From an uncultured Eubacteriales bacterium (GTDB lineage: Bacteria; Bacillota; Clostridia; Christensenellales; Aristaeellaceae): 38,514 nt of DNA. The notes below the pieces were generated by a model. That model ran no database searches and was not told the origin of the DNA. It worked only from the letters and a program-made list of their open reading frames with translations. A program made the position numbers and the translations under genes. Of the stretch, positions 34,888-38,514 are shown piece after piece. The stretch is from positions 1 to 38,514 of the forward strand of contig CADBCY010000031.1 of NCBI GenBank assembly GCA_902793325.1. Reading direction: 5' to 3'. Every line of letters starts with the position of its first letter. The stretch's first letter is position 1.

Positions 34888-37359
34888 ATGTACCAGGTCG
34901 TTAAGCGCGATGGCAAGCTGGTGGATTTCAACATCGTCAAGATCAGCGACGCCATCACCAAGGCCTTCGACGCCATCGGCAAGCAGTATCATCCCAGCGT
35001 CATCGAGCTGATTGCGCTGCACGTCACTTCCGATTTCGACAGCAAGATCCACGACGGCAAGATCACCGTCGAGGACATCCAGGACAGCGTTGAGAAGGTG
35101 CTGTCCGAGTCCGGCTATGCCGACGTGGCCAAGGCCTACATCCTGTACCGCAAGCAGCGCGAGAAGGTGCGCAACATCAACTCCACCCTGCTCAACTACA
35201 AGGACCTGGTGGACAACTACCTGCAGATCAACGACTGGCGCGTGAAGGAGAACTCCACGGTGTCCTACTCTGTGGGCGGCCTGATCCTGTCCAACTCCGG
35301 CGCCATCACCGCCAACTACTGGCTGAGCGAGGTCTACGACGAAGAGGTGGCCGAGGCGCACCGCAGCGCCGCCATCCACCTGCACGACCTCAGCATGCTC
35401 ACCGGCTACTGTGCGGGCTGGAGCCTGAAGCAGCTGATCCAGGAGGGCCTGGGCGGCGTGCCGGGGAAGATCACCTCCTCCCCCGCCAGCCACCTCTCCA
35501 CGCTGTGCAACCAGATGGTCAACTTCCTGGGCATCATGCAGAACGAGTGGGCCGGCGCGCAGGCGTTCTCGTCCTTTGACACGTACCTGGCGCCCTTCGT
35601 GCGCGTGGACAACCTGTCGCAGAAGGAAGTCAAGCAGTGCGTGCAGAGCTTCATCTACGGCGTGAACACCCCCAGCCGCTGGGGCACGCAGGCGCCGTTC
35701 TCGAACGTCACGCTGGACTGGGTGGTGCCGAACGACCTGAAGAACCTGCCGGCCATCGTGGGCGGCAGGGAGATGGACTTCACCTACGGCGACTGCCAGA
35801 AGGAAATGGACATGGTGAACAAGGCGTTCATCGAAGTCATGATCGAGGGCGACGCCAACGGCCGCGGCTTCCAGTACCCCATCCCCACCTACTCCATCAC
35901 CCGCAACTTCGACTGGTCCGAGACCGAGAACAACAAGCTGCTGTTCGAGATGACCGCCAAGTACGGCACGCCCTACTTCTCCAACTACATCAACTCCGAC
36001 ATGGAGCCCAGCGACGTGCGCAGCATGTGCTGCCGCCTGCGTCTGGACCTGCGGGAGCTGCGCAAGAAGTCCGGCGGCTTCTTCGGCAGCGGCGAGAGCA
36101 CCGGCTCCATCGGCGTGGTGACCATCAACATGCCCCGCATCGCCTACCTGGCGGCGGACGAGGCGGACTTCTACAAGCGCCTGGACGCCCTCATGGACAT
36201 CTCCGCGCGCTCCCTCAAGACCAAGCGCACCGTCATCACGAAGCTGCTGGAGCAGGGCCTGTACCCCTACACCAGGCGCTACCTGGGCCACTTCAACAAC
36301 CACTTCTCCACCATCGGCCTCATCGGCATGAACGAGGTGGGCCTGAACGCCAAGTGGCTGCGCGCCGACATGACCGATCCTCGCGTGCAGCGCTTCACCC
36401 AGGATGTGCTCAACCACATGCGCGAGCGCCTGTCCGACTACCAGGAGCAGTACGGCGACCTGTACAACCTGGAGGCCACCCCGGCGGAGAGCACCACCTA
36501 CCGCTTCGCCAAGCACGACCGCGAGCTGTACCCGGACATCATCACCGCCAACATGAACGGCACCCCCTACTACACGAACTCCTCCCACCTGCCCGTGGGC
36601 TTCACCGAGGACGTGTTCTCCGCCCTGGACATCCAGGACGACCTGCAGGTGCTGTACACCTCCGGCACGGTGTTCCACGCCTTCCTGGGCGAGAAGCTGC
36701 CCGACTGGAAGGCCGCGGCCAACCTGGTGCGCAAGATCGCCGAGAACTACAAGCTGCCCTACTACACCATATCCCCCACCTACAGCGTGTGCAAGGACCA
36801 CGGCTACCTGACCGGCGAGCAGTACACCTGCCCCATCTGCGGCCAGAAGACCGAGGTGTACAGCCGCATCACCGGCTACTACCGCCCGGTGCAGAACTGG
36901 AACGACGGCAAGGCGCAGGAGTTCAAGGACCGCAAGGTGTACGACATCGGCCGCTCCCACCTGACCCACTCCGGCCCCAGGGCGATCACTAACGCCGACG
37001 CCGCCATGGAAGCCGCCTTCGAGCGCCCCTGCTGCGAGCCCGCGCAGGTGCTGATGAAGCCCGAAACCGAGCAGCCCGCCCCGGCCGCGAAGGCCGAAGT
37101 GGTGCCGATGAAGCCGGAGCTCGGCGGCGCGAAGGTCATACTGTTCAAGACCCCCACCTGCCCCAACTGCAAGGCCGCCATGGCCCTGCTGGACCGCGCG
37201 GGCGTGCAGTACGTCGCCGTGAACGCCAACGAGGAGAAGGAACTGGTCGCCAGGTACGGCGTCAAGCAGGCCCCCACCCTGGTGCTGCTGGGCACCGGCA
37301 CCTTTGAAAAGTACCGCGGCGTCAGCGACATCAAGGGCTGGCTGCTGAAGAAGGCCTGA
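34888..37359 (+). CDS. nrdD: anaerobic (class III) ribonucleoside-triphosphate reductase with fused C-terminal redoxin domain
   Basis: 823 residues from ATG 34888 (AGAGGGGG upstream). N-terminal ATP cone (about 1-95, VVKRDGKLVDFNIVKISDAI) for allosteric control. Catalytic barrel: Cys175 (LTGYCAGWS) and Cys381/382 (MCCRLRLDLRELRKKSGG) are the expected active-site cysteines. Zinc site: Cys635, then Cys648 and Cys651 (CPICG). Glycyl radical Gly663 in SRITGYYRPV. Residues about 748-823 add a thioredoxin/glutaredoxin-like domain with C758-P-N-C761 (KTPTCPNCKAAMALL), a cis-Pro (KQAPTLVLL) and a terminal helix; standard NrdD ends soon after the glycyl loop. A Pro/Ala-rich linker (EQPAPAAKAE) joins them. 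The built-in redoxin suggests disulfide-based rather than formate-based reduction. Controlled by NrdR boxes. Confidence 0.94.
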   Translation: MYQVVKRDGKLVDFNIVKISDAITKAFDAIGKQYHPSVIELIALHVTSDFDSKIHDGKITVEDIQDSVEKVLSESGYADVAKAYILYRKQREKVRNINSTLLNYKDLVDNYLQINDWRVKENSTVSYSVGGLILSNSGAITANYWLSEVYDEEVAEAHRSAAIHLHDLSMLTGYCAGWSLKQLIQEGLGGVPGKITSSPASHLSTLCNQMVNFLGIMQNEWAGAQAFSSFDTYLAPFVRVDNLSQKEVKQCVQSFIYGVNTPSRWGTQAPFSNVTLDWVVPNDLKNLPAIVGGREMDFTYGDCQKEMDMVNKAFIEVMIEGDANGRGFQYPIPTYSITRNFDWSETENNKLLFEMTAKYGTPYFSNYINSDMEPSDVRSMCCRLRLDLRELRKKSGGFFGSGESTGSIGVVTINMPRIAYLAADEADFYKRLDALMDISARSLKTKRTVITKLLEQGLYPYTRRYLGHFNNHFSTIGLIGMNEVGLNAKWLRADMTDPRVQRFTQDVLNHMRERLSDYQEQYGDLYNLEATPAESTTYRFAKHDRELYPDIITANMNGTPYYTNSSHLPVGFTEDVFSALDIQDDLQVLYTSGTVFHAFLGEKLPDWKAAANLVRKIAENYKLPYYTISPTYSVCKDHGYLTGEQYTCPICGQKTEVYSRITGYYRPVQNWNDGKAQEFKDRKVYDIGRSHLTHSGPRAITNADAAMEAAFERPCCEPAQVLMKPETEQPAPAAKAEVVPMKPELGGAKVILFKTPTCPNCKAAMALLDRAGVQYVAVNANEEKELVARYGVKQAPTLVLLGTGTFEKYRGVSDIKGWLLKKA

Positions 37360-37382
37360 TCCGAAGGGAACGGGCAACGGAA

Positions 37383-37425
37383 AACAGCGGCTGCCGCCAG
37401 GCGATTTCAGGCGGCAGCCGCTGTT
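37383..37425 (+). terminator. intrinsic terminator after nrdD
   Basis: Perfect 16-bp stem AACAGCGGCTGCCGCC, 11-base loop, followed by ctgtc; 23 bases after the nrdD stop. Confidence 0.85.
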
Positions 37426-37485
37426 CTGTCAGGCCCCGGCGACCTGTCCGATCGCCGGCATCACCACAGCAAAGGATGGTTTACC

Positions 37486-38400
37486 ATGTACGACATCATC
37501 ATCATCGGCGGCGGCCCCGCCGGCATGACGGCGGCGCTGTACGCGCTGCGCAACGGGAAGTCCGCCCTGGTGCTGGAAAAGCAGGGCTTCGGCGGGCAGA
37601 TCACCCACTCCCCCAAGGTGGAAAACTACCCCGGCACGCTGCAGATGAGCGGCAACGAATTCGCCGACCGCTGCCTGGAGCAGATCCTGGCCCAGGGCGC
37701 GGAGATCGAGCTGGAGAAGGCCGTGGGCATCGAGGACCTGGGCGACCGTAAGCGCGTCCGCACCGAGGAGGGCAGCGCCTTCGAGGGCCGCGCCGTGGTG
37801 GTCGCCACCGGCGTCAAACACCGCATGCTGGGGCTGGAGGGCGAGGACGAGCTGGTCGGCGAGGGCATCTCCTTCTGCGCCGTGTGCGACGGCGACTTCT
37901 ACAGCGGCCGCCGGGTATGCGTGGCGGGCGGCGGCAACTCCGCACTGCAAGAGGCCATCCTGCTGGCGGAGAAGTGCAGCGAGGTCGTCATACTGCAGGA
38001 CCTGCCGCAGCTCACCGGCGAGCAGAAGCTGCAGGACGTGCTGGCCGCGAAGGGCAACGTGCGGGTCATCGCGAACACGCGGATCACCCGGCTGCGCACC
38101 GCGGACGGCGAACTGACCGGTGTGGAGCTGGAGGACCGCACCACCGGCGCCACACAGGCGGTGGACTGCGACGGCCTGTTCGTGGCCATCGGGCTGATCC
38201 CCGAGAACGAGCCCTTCGCGCCGCTGGCGGAGCTCAACGACTGGGGCTACTTCGATTCCGACGAGCGCTGCCTGACGAAGACGCCGGGCGTGTACGTGGC
38301 CGGGGACTGCCGGAGCAAGGCCGTGCGCCAGCTCGCCACCGCCATCGCCGACGGCGCCACCGCGGCCCTCGCGGCGTGCAGGTACATCAACGAGGGCTGA
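37486..38400 (+). CDS. trxB: thioredoxin-reductase-like FAD protein
   Basis: 304 residues, TrxB length. FAD-binding GGGPAGMTAA (8-17), redox-active disulfide C131-A-V-C134 (ISFCAVCDGDF), second dinucleotide motif GGGNSALQEA (148-157), and C-terminal GVYVAGDCRSKAVRQLATA for FAD. The usual NADPH 2'-phosphate motif HRRxxxR after the second nucleotide fold is replaced by LQDLPQLTGEQKLQD, so NADPH use is doubtful; NADH, ferredoxin or flavin are alternatives. AAAGGATGG upstream of ATG. Placed right after nrdD with its CPNC redoxin, it is a candidate reductant, though a terminator separates them. Confidence 0.9.
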   Translation: MYDIIIIGGGPAGMTAALYALRNGKSALVLEKQGFGGQITHSPKVENYPGTLQMSGNEFADRCLEQILAQGAEIELEKAVGIEDLGDRKRVRTEEGSAFEGRAVVVATGVKHRMLGLEGEDELVGEGISFCAVCDGDFYSGRRVCVAGGGNSALQEAILLAEKCSEVVILQDLPQLTGEQKLQDVLAAKGNVRVIANTRITRLRTADGELTGVELEDRTTGATQAVDCDGLFVAIGLIPENEPFAPLAELNDWGYFDSDERCLTKTPGVYVAGDCRSKAVRQLATAIADGATAALAACRYINEG

Positions 38401-38416
38401 ACCCGCAAGAAAGATC

Positions 38417-38514
38417 AGAGTGGCGAGAAAGGCCGGCGCAAAGCTTCGAATTTCAATTCGAACCTTTGCGGTTTTCAGCTTCGCTGAAAACTGGAAATCC
38501 CTTCGGGATTTCCA
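38417..38514. repeat. 98-bp interspersed repeat, copy 2, truncated or ending at the window edge
   Basis: Matches 171-268 at 97 of 98 positions, in the same orientation. The third hairpin is here 10 bp (TGGAAATCCC, loop TTC). It starts 16 bases after the trxB stop. Whether the match goes on past the edge cannot be seen. Confidence 0.88.

Noticed and set aside
34861-37377. Long minus-strand frame opposite nrdD
   Set aside because: Shadow of nrdD; the plus strand has every catalytic motif, a promoter and a terminator.

Overview
This GC-rich window reads as part of a chromosome from a strictly anaerobic, monoderm bacterium of the Bacillota, most likely class Clostridia. The grounds are an LPDTG cell-wall-anchored adhesin with Cna-B-like domains, pyruvate phosphate dikinase, a class III (oxygen-sensitive) ribonucleotide reductase with its radical-SAM activase, a C_GCAxxG_C_C redox protein, and Firmicutes-type gene orders (DUF512-der-plsY and zapA-U32-mutS2). 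Nothing looks like phage, plasmid or CRISPR, and I saw no tRNA or rRNA gene. The lineage below class is not something I can name from the sequence.

Layout. 1-3067 (minus): the first 46 codons of cysK, a 349-bp hairpin-rich spacer holding a 98-bp repeat, and ppdK, broken by a short deletion/frameshift near 675. 3320-8368 (plus): a PDZ/radical-SAM DUF512 protein, der, plsY and xylB, ending in a strong terminator. 8496-17913 (minus): an SDR oxidoreductase, a small alarmone synthetase coupled to a CBS-domain protein, a NYN ribonuclease with LOTUS-like domains, HtrA protease, an OmpR/HK two-component system, and mutS2. 17918-20537 (minus): U32 peptidase-family protein and zapA, co-directional and overlapping or touching (zapA > U32 > mutS2 operon). 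20649-23834 (minus): operon ychF > CPBP protease > rlmH > deoC. 23835-24527: AT-richer regulatory gap. 24528-31334 (plus): a 2268-residue LPDTG adhesin with 24 Ser-Asp-x-Pro repeats and a fibro-slime domain. 31497-33646 (plus): C_GCAxxG protein, TPR protein and DUF4037 nucleotidyltransferase-like protein. 33779-38400 (plus): nrdG-type activase, NrdR-box-controlled nrdD with a fused C-terminal redoxin domain, and a TrxB-like flavoprotein. The window ends inside a second copy of the 98-bp repeat.

How the parts work together. The right end is a coherent anaerobic dNTP-synthesis module: activase, reductase carrying its own CxxC redoxin, and a thioredoxin-reductase-like protein that could recharge it, under apparent NrdR control. 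The left and middle are housekeeping (ribosome assembly GTPase, phospholipid acylation, rRNA methylation, cell division, recombination control) plus envelope stress (HtrA, two-component system) and stringent-response genes. The best leads are the nrdD-redoxin/TrxB arrangement with three NrdR-like boxes (one a perfect palindrome far upstream), the 98-bp three-hairpin repeat at both ends of the window, the ppdK lesion, the triplicated 14-15-bp motif at about 32-bp spacing before the adhesin, and the uncharacterised TPR-DUF4037 pair.
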